A stretch of DNA of 64,000 nt. Origin: Candidatus Endomicrobium embiratermitis (GTDB lineage: Bacteria > Elusimicrobiota > Endomicrobiia > Endomicrobiales > Endomicrobiaceae). The stretch is from the NCBI GenBank assembly GCA_009781315.1, contig WQYI01000003.1, forward strand, positions 62,001 to 126,000. Reading direction: 5' to 3'. The first letter of the stretch is position 1. Each line of letters begins with the position of its first letter. Below the pieces are notes generated by a model that had not been told where the DNA came from, did no database searches, and worked only from the letters and a program-made list of their open reading frames with translations. Below, in pieces: positions 1 through 7,542 of the stretch. Made by a program: the position numbers and the translations under genes.

Positions 1-409
1 CCTGAGACGCCAAAACAGTAATTGAAGCGTTATTTTTTTTGTTTTGCTTTAAAAGAGCCGACAAAGTCGAAGACTTTACAAACGGAACATCGCCGCTTAC
101 AACTAAAATTTCGCCGTTGTAGTTTTTAAGTTCTTTTTGCGCCTGCATTAAAGCGTGAGCAGAGCCAAGCTGTTCTTTTTGATATACGATTTTTATTTTG
201 GGATTTTCAAGGCTTTTTAAATATTCTTCAACTATTTCGGCTTTATGTCCCAAAACAACTACTATATTTTCCGGATTTAATTTCTCAACGGAGCTTATAA
301 CCCAATTTATGATCGGTTTTCCGGAAAGTTTATGCATAACTTTAGGCAAGGCCGACTTCATTCTTGTGCCGGCGCCCGCCGCAAGTATTACCGCAGAAAA
401 ATTTTTCAT
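1..409 (-). CDS. glmU: GlmU N-terminal part (UDP-N-acetylglucosamine pyrophosphorylase), cut by window edge
   Basis: The first 136 codons of a nucleotidyltransferase run off the left edge. The start is a classical sugar-nucleotide pyrophosphorylase signature, LAAGAGTRM followed by PKVMHKL, then EQLGSAHAL and VSGDVPF, whose Asp is the usual metal ligand. In GlmU this domain makes UDP-GlcNAc from GlcNAc-1-P and UTP in the cytoplasm for peptidoglycan and LPS. The C-terminal acetyltransferase half is outside the window, so a single-domain uridylyltransferase cannot be excluded. The ATG at 409 is the only start that keeps the whole signature. The leader of about 70 bases runs back to a predicted promoter at 488-516 and contains a small CTCACC/GGTGAG stem at about 450-476. 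Confidence 0.85.
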   Translation of the reverse strand, partial: MKNFSAVILAAGAGTRMKSALPKVMHKLSGKPIINWVISSVEKLNPENIVVVLGHKAEIVEEYLKSLENPKIKIVYQKEQLGSAHALMQAQKELKNYNGEILVVSGDVPFVKSSTLSALLKQNKKNNASITVLASQ

Positions 410-487
410 ATATAACCCGCTTAATGATAAAGTAAAACACTCACCCAATATTGTTAATCAGGTGAGGAAATTAAAATTTACATATAA

Positions 488-516
488 ATGATACAAAAAA
501 TAGACTAATTTTTCAA
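488..516 (-). promoter_or_regulatory. Predicted sigma-70 type promoter of glmU
   Basis: On the minus strand TTGAAA (516-511) is followed by 17 bases and TATCAT (493-488). Transcription would start near 481 and give a leader of about 70 bases before the glmU ATG. Confidence 0.5.
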
Positions 517-579
517 TTGGCTGCAGAACCTCACAGCATATCGGACTTTTTGGCATTTAAGAGCGCCATAGAAAGAAAG

Positions 580-987
580 TTATATGCCGCTGGCATCGTT
601 CAATTCAAACAAATTGCCTTCAGGATCTCTAAAATAAACACACCGCATACCCCAGTTTTCGATACGCTGCGGTTCGCCTAAAAATTGAACGCCAGCTTCT
701 TTCAGACGGCTGTAATCTTTATCCAAGTCGTTTGAAGGTATAACAGCTACAATAGTGTCGGGCTGAGTGCTTCCGGACGGCTGTTCATATCCCTTAAACA
801 TAGTCATATTGGTTCCTGCAAAGATGGCAAAGCATGGCGGCTCACCTTCTTTTACGGCAAAGGAAGTATAAGGACCGTTTCTGTCTCCCCAAATCGGCAC
901 CAATCCTATTGTGCGTGTGTAAAAATCAAAGCATGCGCCATAGTCTTTGCGCACCAAAATTCGTATTGTTGTTTCATTAAACCGCAT
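580..987 (-). CDS. VOC-family (glyoxalase/bleomycin-resistance fold) protein
   Basis: A 135-residue protein with the vicinal-oxygen-chelate fold pattern: an N-terminal half FYTRTIGLVPIW and a C-terminal half ending in VYFRDPEGNLFELND, which is the typical last strand with its metal-ligand Glu. Such proteins bind a divalent metal and act as isomerases, dioxygenases or antibiotic-binding proteins. The substrate cannot be told from sequence. I chose the ATG at 987 because AGAGGT lies just upstream at ribosome-binding distance; an in-frame start at 1044 adds 19 residues without family similarity. The gene stands alone between glmU and a lipoprotein gene. Confidence 0.8.
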   Translation of the reverse strand: MRFNETTIRILVRKDYGACFDFYTRTIGLVPIWGDRNGPYTSFAVKEGEPPCFAIFAGTNMTMFKGYEQPSGSTQPDTIVAVIPSNDLDKDYSRLKEAGVQFLGEPQRIENWGMRCVYFRDPEGNLFELNDASGI

Positions 988-1071
988 TTTATTACCTCTG
1001 ATATCACTGTTATGGTCAAGGATGGTAACTCCTCCCGTGACCAAATATAATGAATGATGAATAATCCCGCT

Positions 1072-1479
1072 TTAAGCTCTTCTTAATACTTTTATTTTTA
1101 TTTCTTCTAAATTTTGAAATTTTGGAGCCAGTTTTGCCGTTTCAACAACCAGACGTACTTGCTCTCCATCTTTAATCAAATTATCAAAGATATCACTTTC
1201 TCCAAACTTTACACCTTGCTCATCATAGAAAATAGCTCTTATACCGTCTACCACTTTCTCCTTGCCTTTTTTATTTACCCGTAAAGTTATATAGTACGCA
1301 TCCAGTTTGTATCCAAATACATTACTAATATTGCCCTTTTTTACACGATAATTTATAACTTCATACCGTCTTAAAAAATCATCCGAGAATGTGACTTCAG
1401 CTTTAGTAGTGTTAAAAATATCGCAAGCATTAAAAAACAACAGCGGGATTATCATTAAGAATGTATAAAGTTTTTTCAT
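1072..1479 (-). CDS. Small predicted lipoprotein of unknown function
   Basis: A 135-residue protein with a short signal peptide ending in the lipobox-like LFFNAC; Cys19 would be lipidated, placing it on the periplasmic side of a membrane. The mature part has alternating hydrophobic and charged strands (YYITLRVNKKGKEKVVDGIRAI is 22 residues; its core is YYITLRVNK) that resemble small FxLYD-like beta-sandwich domains, but this is only a resemblance. A strong GGAGGT precedes the ATG at 1479. No neighbour suggests a function. The 3' end lies close to the VOC gene start, so the two could be co-transcribed. Confidence 0.75.
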   Translation of the reverse strand: MKKLYTFLMIIPLLFFNACDIFNTTKAEVTFSDDFLRRYEVINYRVKKGNISNVFGYKLDAYYITLRVNKKGKEKVVDGIRAIFYDEQGVKFGESDIFDNLIKDGEQVRLVVETAKLAPKFQNLEEIKIKVLRRA

Positions 1480-1611
1480 TTTACCTCCGACAAATTTTTA
1501 ATACATTGTACAAAATTATTCTTTAAAGTTCGAATTGGTGTAAAAAATTCGAATGTTAAAACTGATTAGTTTAAATTTTTTACATAAAACAAAAACACAT
1601 TGGTTTTTCAA

Positions 1612-1646
1612 TAAAAAAAAGCCCTTTGACAAGGCTGCCAAAGGGC
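1612..1646 (-). terminator. Rho-independent terminator
   Basis: GCCCTTTG (1621-1628) and CAAAGGGC (1639-1646) form an 8-bp stem with a 10-base loop. Read on the minus strand it is followed by eight T residues (1620-1613). It would end the transcript carrying the ispE group and tRNA-Gln. Confidence 0.85.
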
Positions 1647-1649
1647 TCA

Positions 1650-1745
1650 ACTTTTTATAAAGTATTTTAAATTTAGACAAGGAAGTGTGCGCACAAAGGT
1701 AAATGACCGCTGCTTCTGACGCAGTATAAATTTAAAAGACGAAAT
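1650..1745 (-). ncRNA. Possible small RNA or structured 3' segment between tRNA-Gln and terminator
   Basis: About 100 bases with no open frame lie between the tRNA and the terminator. An exact 11-bp inverted repeat, TTTTAAATTTA (1665-1675) and TAAATTTAAAA (1727-1737), encloses about 50 bases that contain the palindrome GTGCGCAC (1686-1693) and a CTGC/GCAG stem (about 1709-1724). This could be a small RNA released from the tRNA transcript or just spacer. I do not recognise an RNA family. Confidence 0.25.
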
Positions 1746-1752
1746 AAAAAAA

Positions 1753-1823
1753 CTCCGGGACTAGGATTCGAACCTAGACAAAGGGATCCAAAATCCCTTG
1801 TGCTACCATTACACAATCCCGGA
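1753..1823 (-). tRNA. tRNA-Gln (anticodon TTG)
   Basis: Seventy-one bases fold as a tRNA. The acceptor stem TCCGGGA (1823-1817) pairs with TCCCGGA (1760-1754), with discriminator G at 1753. The T arm contains GGTTCGAATCC. The anticodon loop reads TTTTGGA around anticodon TTG, decoding CAA. The 3' CCA is not encoded, so it must be added by a tRNA nucleotidyltransferase; a candidate for that enzyme is encoded at 29398-30792. Confidence 0.96.
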
Positions 1824-1835
1824 ATTGACGCGAAA

Positions 1836-1875
1836 TGACTGGATTCTTCGGCGCTTTGCGCCTCAGAATGACGGC
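1836..1875. repeat. Palindromic repeat forming the 3' end of ispE
   Basis: The module runs ATGACTGGATTCTTC, hairpin GGCGCTTTGCGCC (1850-1862), then CAGAATGACGGC. It is the GTCATTCTGA..GAAGAATCC family also seen near 6241-6280, 18231-18314 and 48459-48535. The ispE stop codon (1863-1865) and its last three sense codons lie within it. Confidence 0.8.
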
Positions 1876-2729
1876 AGAGTTTCTACAAACCAATACGACC
1901 AACTATATTTTTTTAATTCTGTTTCTATTTTTTCCCTGTCTTCAGATTGATAAATCCCGAAAACCGTTGCGCCTGAGCCGGACATAAAGCTTGCGCAGTC
2001 CGAAGATGCCAAGACATCTTTTATTTTTTTGATTTCAGGGTAATCATTAAGGACGAAGTCCTCAAGCCTGTTAAAACACGCTTCTTTTGCATTATCAACG
2101 TTAAAAGAGCCTTCATTTATCAGGTTTTTGATTTTATCAATTTTCTGTGTGTTTGTAAACGGGAGTTTGACTTTTTTATACACAGACGGCGTTGGTACGC
2201 CAAACCCGGGATTTGCCAATACTAACGACAATGCGGAGTTACGCAGAGGAGTAACAATTTCACCGATGCCTTCACACAAGGCTGCGCCGCCTGTGAGAAA
2301 AAACGGAACATCCGCGCCGAGTTTCGCGGCTATTTTGTTTAGTTTTTCCTTTTCGGCTTTTATATCCCAAAGTTTTACAAGGGCTTTGATAGCCGCGGCG
2401 GCATCCGAAGAACCTCCGCCAAGACCGGCGCCTAAAGGAATGTTTTTCTTTAAGGTTATTTTCACGCCTTTTTGTATGTTGAAGTTTTCTTTTAAGGATT
2501 TGGCAGCTTTAATGACAATATTGTTGTCGTCTAAAGGCAACCCCTCACCCTGCCCTCTCCCGCAAGGGGCGAGGGAAATACTTATTGAATCCGACAACTC
2601 AAAATCCAACTCGTCATACAGGCTTACGGTCTGCATTATCGATTCTAAATTATGATAACCGTCAGGCCTTCTTCCGGTTATTTCAAGGAACAGATTAATT
2701 TTTGCCGGTGTTTTTATCGTCAATTTCAT
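1863..2729 (-). CDS. ispE: 4-diphosphocytidyl-2-C-methyl-D-erythritol kinase
   Basis: IspE phosphorylates CDP-methylerythritol with ATP in the MEP isoprenoid pathway. The GHMP-kinase signatures are present: TPAKINLFLEI at the N terminus (catalytic Lys), PLGAGLGGGSSDAAAA (ATP loop), LGADVPFF (catalytic Asp) and SGSGATVFGI near the C terminus. I chose the ATG at 2729 because the family begins at MKLTIKTPAKINL; an upstream in-frame start adds an Arg/Lys-rich stretch that overlaps the preceding gene. The start overlaps the TPR gene by 35 bases. Two oddities come from repeats: an in-frame 40-bp element (2536-2575) adds an LAPCGRGQGEG segment at about residues 52-64, and a second repeat provides the last codons and stop. 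The catalytic motifs are untouched. Confidence 0.95.
   Translation of the reverse strand: MKLTIKTPAKINLFLEITGRRPDGYHNLESIMQTVSLYDELDFELSDSISISLAPCGRGQGEGLPLDDNNIVIKAAKSLKENFNIQKGVKITLKKNIPLGAGLGGGSSDAAAAIKALVKLWDIKAEKEKLNKIAAKLGADVPFFLTGGAALCEGIGEIVTPLRNSALSLVLANPGFGVPTPSVYKKVKLPFTNTQKIDKIKNLINEGSFNVDNAKEACFNRLEDFVLNDYPEIKKIKDVLASSDCASFMSGSGATVFGIYQSEDREKIETELKKYSWSYWFVETLPSF
2536..2575. repeat. 40-bp GC-rich palindromic repeat inside ispE
   Basis: This 40-base stretch is identical to 30968-31007. It contains the inverted parts CCCCTC..CCCT and AGGGGCGAGGG. In ispE it is read through in frame as CGRGQGEG and neighbouring residues. It belongs to the widespread class of bacterial repeats that translate to GRGEG-like peptides. 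Confidence 0.9.
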
Positions 2730-4890
2730 TTTCTGTTCCCTGAGGCGCCTCTTGCGTCTGCGCCGAAACATCTCTTAGGTGTTTTCTGTCAGACAAAGTA
2801 AATTTGTTTGCTTCGAAAGTTCCTTTCAGTTTTAATCTTTTGGAACTGACTTCAATTTTTGACGGAAGTTTTGAAGCCATAAAATCTTTATACGCCGAAA
2901 GTTCGGCGGTTATTCCGTTTTTTGAAATTTTTTCTATCAAAGCGTTTTCAAGATTTAAAACAAGTTCCGAGCCGTCGTCCGTCGAATAAATAAGTTTTTT
3001 GCCTTTTTGGACGGTTTTTGCGCCCGAAAACTGTTTGTAAAAATTGCTGTTAAAAACAGAAGCTGCAAAACCTATGATTTCAGTCATTTCAACGGGAATA
3101 TAATTTTCCACGGCTTTAGGCTCATACGATATTTCGCCGTTTTCTATATATACAACGGCGCCGCCCATTATGAACCTTCCGGGAATTTCTATGCTTATTC
3201 CTTCGCTTTTAACATAATTAAAAGGAATATATGTTTTTAAACTAAAAACCCCCGAGCTCAGTTTTGAAACAAGCGCCGTTTTAAAAGAAAACAGCTTAAG
3301 ATAGTTGCTTTGGCTTCTCAAAAGCATTTGTTCGTACAAGCCGTCTTTAGGAATTTTAGCCTGCATTATATCAAGTTTCTTTTTAACATCTTTATCATTT
3401 TTTATATCATACGATAAAGCGTACGCCACCCACGCTTCGCCTATTCTGTCAAGCTCGACATAAACATCTCCCAAATGGTCGTATATCAGAGGATCTCTTG
3501 TAAGGTTTGCAGCAGACAATAAAAGCTGCGATGCGGCTTCGTAATTGCCCTGCCTGTAATAAAGCCAGCCGAGCGAATCCTGAAACGCGCCGTTTTTCGG
3601 TTCAAGAGTTATAGCTCTTACCAAATATTGTTCGGCTTCTTTAAGTTTTACGTTTCTGTCGGCGTACATATAACCAAGATAATTTAAAGCTCTTGTATGG
3701 TCGGGATTCATTTCCAATGCTTTTAAAAATGCTTTTTCGGCATTGTCAAAATCTTTGCTTTTCTCGTATGCCGAACCTAAAAAGAAATACGCGTCGACTA
3801 AATCAGGTTTTATTTCAAGCGTCTTTATGAGATATTGTTCGGCTTTATCATACTTCTCCCAGTCGAGATAATTTAACGCGGTCAAATACACAAGTTCGTG
3901 GTTTTGAGGCTCTTTTTCCAAAGCCGTTTTAAATTTTTCCTCCGCTTTCGCGTAATTTTTAAGTATCGAGTAGTAATAACCCAAACGCGCAAGTATTGCC
4001 ACGCTCTTTTCTTTTTCGTACACGCGTTCAAACTCCGCCGCGGCTTTTTCCATATTTCCGGTTCTCTCGTATATAATGCCAAGCCAATAGCTTGAAGTTA
4101 TGTCTTCAGGGACCCCTTTTTTTGTTTTTAAAAAAGCTTCTTTTGCTTTTTCATTATCCCCTTTTTCAAAGTAGCATCTACCGAGATACATTAAAACGTA
4201 AAGGTTGTCGGGAAAAACTTTCACGTATTCTTCGTATTCTTTAATCGCCGAATCGTACTGTTTATTCACCTCATATATTCTGGCTTTTGAAAGATAAGCT
4301 TCTCTTGCTTCCGGTTTTAAAGATATGACTTTATCGAAAGATTCCAAAGCTTCGTCTGTTTTGCCTAGTCTCTCCTGAACCAAAGCCAACTGCAAATAAC
4401 CTGCAGCGGAATCCGGCTGCTGGGTTAAAAATTTGTTCCAGTATTCCGCGGACTCTTGCAATTTATTATCGGAATAATAATACGCGGCAAGATAGACAGT
4501 CGCGGTTTCATTATCAGGGTCAAGCTGTAAAGTCCTTTCCCAATATTTTCTGGCATTATCCGGTTCATTAGCGATAAGATAAAACGTGCCTAAAAAAATT
4601 GAGGTTTGCGGATTGTTTTCGTCAATCTCGGCTATTTTTTCAGCGGCTTTAAAAGCTTTGTCTTTATTTCCGGACTGCCAGTACAGATAAATCAAATCTT
4701 TATATACCGCCAGCGCCTGCGGGTCTAAAGAAACGACTTTTTCGTATTCTTTTCTGGCTTCTTCGATTTTCCCCGCTTTTAAAGCCAAAACGCCTTTAAG
4801 ATACGATTTGTACGCGTTGTAATTAGACGCGAAAGCCGAACTTTGTATAAAAAACACAAAACCTAAAACCAAAACAATACTTTTTTTCAT
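2695..4890 (-). CDS. Exported TPR-repeat protein with C-terminal LolB-like region
   Basis: A 731-residue protein with a signal peptide (MKKSIVLVLGFVFFIQ, cleavage after SSAFA). About thirteen tetratricopeptide repeats follow at residues 25-520, recognisable by W/Y..G.....A...F..AL...P spacing such as YLQLALVQERLGKTDEALE. The last 200 residues form a beta-rich domain (FSLKTYIPFNYVKSEG, ..GAVVYIENGEISYEP) that resembles LolB/DUF4292-type lipid-binding folds; this part is inferred. It likely acts in the periplasm or at the outer membrane as a scaffold in envelope assembly. Its start overlaps the rimI stop by 4 bases and its end overlaps ispE, so translation is probably coupled. Confidence 0.85.
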   Translation of the reverse strand: MKKSIVLVLGFVFFIQSSAFASNYNAYKSYLKGVLALKAGKIEEARKEYEKVVSLDPQALAVYKDLIYLYWQSGNKDKAFKAAEKIAEIDENNPQTSIFLGTFYLIANEPDNARKYWERTLQLDPDNETATVYLAAYYYSDNKLQESAEYWNKFLTQQPDSAAGYLQLALVQERLGKTDEALESFDKVISLKPEAREAYLSKARIYEVNKQYDSAIKEYEEYVKVFPDNLYVLMYLGRCYFEKGDNEKAKEAFLKTKKGVPEDITSSYWLGIIYERTGNMEKAAAEFERVYEKEKSVAILARLGYYYSILKNYAKAEEKFKTALEKEPQNHELVYLTALNYLDWEKYDKAEQYLIKTLEIKPDLVDAYFFLGSAYEKSKDFDNAEKAFLKALEMNPDHTRALNYLGYMYADRNVKLKEAEQYLVRAITLEPKNGAFQDSLGWLYYRQGNYEAASQLLLSAANLTRDPLIYDHLGDVYVELDRIGEAWVAYALSYDIKNDKDVKKKLDIMQAKIPKDGLYEQMLLRSQSNYLKLFSFKTALVSKLSSGVFSLKTYIPFNYVKSEGISIEIPGRFIMGGAVVYIENGEISYEPKAVENYIPVEMTEIIGFAASVFNSNFYKQFSGAKTVQKGKKLIYSTDDGSELVLNLENALIEKISKNGITAELSAYKDFMASKLPSKIEVSSKRLKLKGTFEANKFTLSDRKHLRDVSAQTQEAPQGTENEIDDKNTGKN

Positions 4891-5330
4891 TTTAATTTTT
4901 TCCTTAGCATTAACGCGTCTTCCCCGCCGGCTATGCCGGTATAATATTTTTTTCTGACATTTGCTTTTTCAAAACCAAACGAATCGTACAGGCGAACAGC
5001 GGCTGAATTATTTACCCTGACGTCAAGAAAAATACATTCCGCGTTTTCTTCTTTCGAGCGTTCAATTATATATTCGAGCATTTGTTTCGCGAAAGACTGT
5101 CTTCTAAATTCCAAGCCGACGGCAATATTTAATATTTCAGCCTGCGCTTCCAAAATCCAAAACAAACAATATCCCGCGATTTTTCCGTTTTCAACGGCTA
5201 CTTTAAATTCAACATGTTCATTAGCCGCGGAATCAAGAAACATACTCTCTTTCCAAGGATTAGGAAAGGATTGGTTTTCTATGACTATTATATCATTTAA
5301 AAACTTCGGCGAGAAATCTATAAGTTCCAT
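4887..5330 (-). CDS. rimI: Ribosomal-protein S18 alanine N-acetyltransferase (GNAT family)
   Basis: A 147-residue GNAT protein close to RimI in length and architecture: IVIENQSFPNPWKESMF at the N terminus (the RimI E..F..PW pattern), AEILNIAV (strand 4), then FLDVRVNNSAAVRLYDSFGF (the conserved V..N..A..LY...GF). The acetyl-CoA loop is FRRQSFAKQML, where the usual glycines of RGxGIG are replaced, so the cofactor loop is atypical. The known role of RimI is acetylation of the N-terminal alanine of ribosomal protein S18. The stop codon overlaps the ATG of the TPR gene. Confidence 0.85.
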   Translation of the reverse strand: MELIDFSPKFLNDIIVIENQSFPNPWKESMFLDSAANEHVEFKVAVENGKIAGYCLFWILEAQAEILNIAVGLEFRRQSFAKQMLEYIIERSKEENAECIFLDVRVNNSAAVRLYDSFGFEKANVRKKYYTGIAGGEDALMLRKKLK

Positions 5331-5344
5331 TTAAAATACCATTT

Positions 5345-5450
5345 AATTAAGATGTTGAGAGGGTGAGAAGGGGGATGCTGAGTAACGACGAAAAAATCTT
5401 TGTTTGCCTTTGCTCAACTTCTCATCATCTCATCTTCCCATCCTCTGCCT
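5345..5450. repeat. Inverted word-repeat element overlapping the 3' end of pdxA
   Basis: The left arm 5350-5382 is built of GATG/GAG/GGG-type words (AGATGTTGAGAGGGTGAGAA). The right arm 5412-5448 is its rough complement (GCTCAACTTCTCATCATCTC). The core between them carries TAACGACGAAA. The pdxA stop codon (5430-5432) and its last codons are part of the right arm. Confidence 0.7.
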
Positions 5451-6464
5451 TTTCGCGGCGCAACGCGCCGCAAAAAGTATGGCTTCTATCATTGCCGACG
5501 GATCTGCTTGGTTTTTGCCGGCTATGTCAAACGCGGTGCCGTGTCCGGGAGAAGTTCTTACAAAAGGAAGTCCTGCCGTGACATTTACTATTTTTTTCGC
5601 GTCTATACATTTTAGAGGCATCATTATCTGATCGTGATACATCCCGCATATCATGTCAAATTCTCCGTTTATCGTTTTAAGCCACGCTGAATCCGCGGGC
5701 AGCGGAACGGAGACATTTATTTTCATTTTTTTCAGTTCGGTATAAGCCGGATAAATTATTCTTTTTTCTTCTTTGCCCAAAATACCGTTGTCGCCTGCGT
5801 GAGGGTTTAGAGCGCAGAGAACGACTCTTAACGGCAATGAGGAGGGAGGAGGGAGGAATGACTTAAAAAAATCTATGGCAAGTTTTACGGTTTTTACTAT
5901 GTCTTTTGATTTTAGTTTTTTTGAAACCTGCGAAAGAGGAATATGCCTTGTTACCATTACGCTTAAAATTTTGCCGCACGACATTATCATTGCCACATTG
6001 CGGCTTTTGGTTAGATCTGCCAGCAATTCAGTGTGTCCCGGATATTTTATTCCGGCAAGTTTTAGAGATTCTTTTGATACCGGAGCAGTTACCAAAGCGT
6101 CGGCTTTGCCGTCAAGGCAAAATTGCGTTGCGGCTTTTATAGCATTATAAGCCGCGATTCCTGATTTCTTTGAAGGTTTGCCTAAAGCGATTTTACCTAG
6201 ATTAGAAGTAGGGATAAAAAACAATGAGGAGTGAACAGCTGGATTCTTCACTACGCTTTCGCTTCGTTCAGAATGACAGGCAACAAATTTGTTATTTGCT
6301 AATTGTAAATTGTCAATTGCCGTTTTGTCGCCGAAAATGACAGGGCTGCAAACCCTTTGAACTTCCAAAGAATTTACAGCCCTGAAAACTATTTCACTGC
6401 CTATTCCCGCCGGATCTCCTAAAGTTACGGCTATACGGGGTTTTGGGGACATTGTCCCGGTCAT
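5430..6464 (-). CDS. pdxA: 4-hydroxythreonine-4-phosphate dehydrogenase
   Basis: PdxA oxidises 4-phosphohydroxy-threonine in pyridoxal-phosphate synthesis. The family signatures are clear: RIAVTLGDPAGIGSE at the start, YPGHTELLADL, LNPHAGDNG and GMYHDQIMMPLK, which hold the three zinc-ligand histidines, and TSPGHGTAFDIAG. At 344 residues it is slightly long because of repeat insertions: residues about 48-80 (NNKFVACHSERSESVVKNP) come from a palindromic module and residues about 201-210 (PPPSSLP) from a GGAGGGA word repeat. The C-terminal residues and stop also lie in a repeat. The start at 6464 is 6 bases after the previous gene; an alternative ATG at 6452 begins MSPKPRIAV and is equally possible. 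Confidence 0.93.
   Translation of the reverse strand: MTGTMSPKPRIAVTLGDPAGIGSEIVFRAVNSLEVQRVCSPVIFGDKTAIDNLQLANNKFVACHSERSESVVKNPAVHSSLFFIPTSNLGKIALGKPSKKSGIAAYNAIKAATQFCLDGKADALVTAPVSKESLKLAGIKYPGHTELLADLTKSRNVAMIMSCGKILSVMVTRHIPLSQVSKKLKSKDIVKTVKLAIDFFKSFLPPPSSLPLRVVLCALNPHAGDNGILGKEEKRIIYPAYTELKKMKINVSVPLPADSAWLKTINGEFDMICGMYHDQIMMPLKCIDAKKIVNVTAGLPFVRTSPGHGTAFDIAGKNQADPSAMIEAILFAARCAAKRQRMGR
5836..5862. repeat. GGAGGGA word repeat inside pdxA
   Basis: The stretch AATGAGGAGGGAGGAGGGAG plus GAATGAC is read in frame in pdxA as a Pro/Ser-rich insert. The same words occur in mfd at 11011-11043. Confidence 0.7.
6222..6320. repeat. Composite palindromic repeat inside pdxA
   Basis: It consists of GAGGAGTGAA words, the GGATTCTTC..TTCAGAATGAC module (6241-6277) and AATTTGTTATTTGCTAATTG words (6286-6316). 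It is translated in frame in pdxA as the HSERSES-type peptide known from many bacterial genomes. Confidence 0.85.
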
Positions 6465-6470
6465 AATTTA

Positions 6471-7526
6471 TTACCAGGTTTTGTTTATTTTTATAGTCGC
6501 TTTTGATCTCAAATCGCTCATAAAGTTAGTATATGCCTCTCTTTGGGCATTTCTGAACAGAAGTTCGCCTATATCATTTTTAACTTCGTCGAAAGTAAAC
6601 TCTTTGCTGGCTCTCTTTTCTTCGACTCTTATAAAATGAAAACCGGTCTCGGTTCTAATTGGCTCTTTCGTATACTCGCCGACATTCATGCCGAAAACTT
6701 TTTTCTCTATTTCAGGAAGCAAATCGCCTTTAACGACTATGCCCAAATCTCCGTTTCTGGCTTTAGACGCCGGATCTTCTGAAAATTTGCCCGCAACGTC
6801 GGCAAAACTTTCGCCGCTTTGAAGCGCTTTTTTTACAACGTCAACTCTCGCCTGCGCGGCTTTTGCTTCGTCCGCACTGGCGCTTTTAGGACTGCTTATA
6901 AAAATCTGTCTTATCCTTATCTGTTCGCCTGACATTTTTTTAAGAAAAACAGAAAGATTGTCGGCTAAAGCGTCTTCCGCGGGAGAAAGGCCGGTTACTC
7001 CGCCTTTCATTTTTATCACAACTTTATCATAAAAACTTCTTACGTCCGCTTCCGTCGGAGCTTTAACTTTTGAATCCACAGCTTGTCTTACAAGTTTCAT
7101 AACGGCAAGCTGCTCTTCAAGTTTTTTCTCAAAAGCCGACATCGTCAAGCCTTCTTTTTTAAGTTCGGCGGCAAATTCGGATTCGTTGGCGAACCTTTTC
7201 TTTATCTGGTCAATGCCGTCCTGAAGCTCTTTCTTTGAAACTTTAATTTTTTGTTTTTTAACTTCCTGCTTTAAAAGTATGTCGTCTATTTTCTGGTTTA
7301 AAACATTATCTTTAAGCTCGCTGATCTTGGCATCCGACTGTTCGCTTGCCGGAACCGTCTGTCTATACTGCTCAAGTATAGGCATAAGCACGGTGTTAAA
7401 TTCCGACGCAAAAATAGGCTCGCCGTTTACTACCGCAATTGTCTGGTCAACTACTTCCGACGCTGCAAAAATATTTGCCGCAAAAAAAACCGACATTAAA
7501 ACAGCTGCTAAGTTTCTTTTCAACAT
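6471..7526 (-). CDS. SurA-like periplasmic chaperone / peptidyl-prolyl isomerase
   Basis: A 351-residue exported protein: signal peptide MLKRNLAAVLMSVFFAANIFA, a SurA N-terminal domain (residues about 25-150, starting VVDQTIAVVNGEPIFASEF), then one parvulin domain at about 205-305 (IRIRQIFISS, SGESFADVAGKFSEDPAS, NGDLGIV, ETGFHFIRVEEKR). SurA-type proteins escort outer-membrane proteins through the periplasm, which agrees with an outer-membrane barrel protein elsewhere in the window. AGGAG precedes the ATG at good distance. It lies 16 bases after a second isomerase gene, and the two are surely co-transcribed. It has one parvulin domain where E. coli SurA has two. Confidence 0.9.
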   Translation of the reverse strand: MLKRNLAAVLMSVFFAANIFAASEVVDQTIAVVNGEPIFASEFNTVLMPILEQYRQTVPASEQSDAKISELKDNVLNQKIDDILLKQEVKKQKIKVSKKELQDGIDQIKKRFANESEFAAELKKEGLTMSAFEKKLEEQLAVMKLVRQAVDSKVKAPTEADVRSFYDKVVIKMKGGVTGLSPAEDALADNLSVFLKKMSGEQIRIRQIFISSPKSASADEAKAAQARVDVVKKALQSGESFADVAGKFSEDPASKARNGDLGIVVKGDLLPEIEKKVFGMNVGEYTKEPIRTETGFHFIRVEEKRASKEFTFDEVKNDIGELLFRNAQREAYTNFMSDLRSKATIKINKTW

Positions 7527-7542
7527 TTTCCGCTCCTGTGTT

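Noticed and set aside
2128-2655. 175-codon plus-strand frame opposite ispE
   Set aside because: It lies fully inside ispE, whose catalytic motifs are clear. The plus frame has no motif or ribosome-binding site.
6222-6320. Frameshift or sequencing error in pdxA at the HSERSES segment
   Set aside because: The frame is open on both sides and the segment is a known type of dispersed repeat. It is an in-frame insertion.
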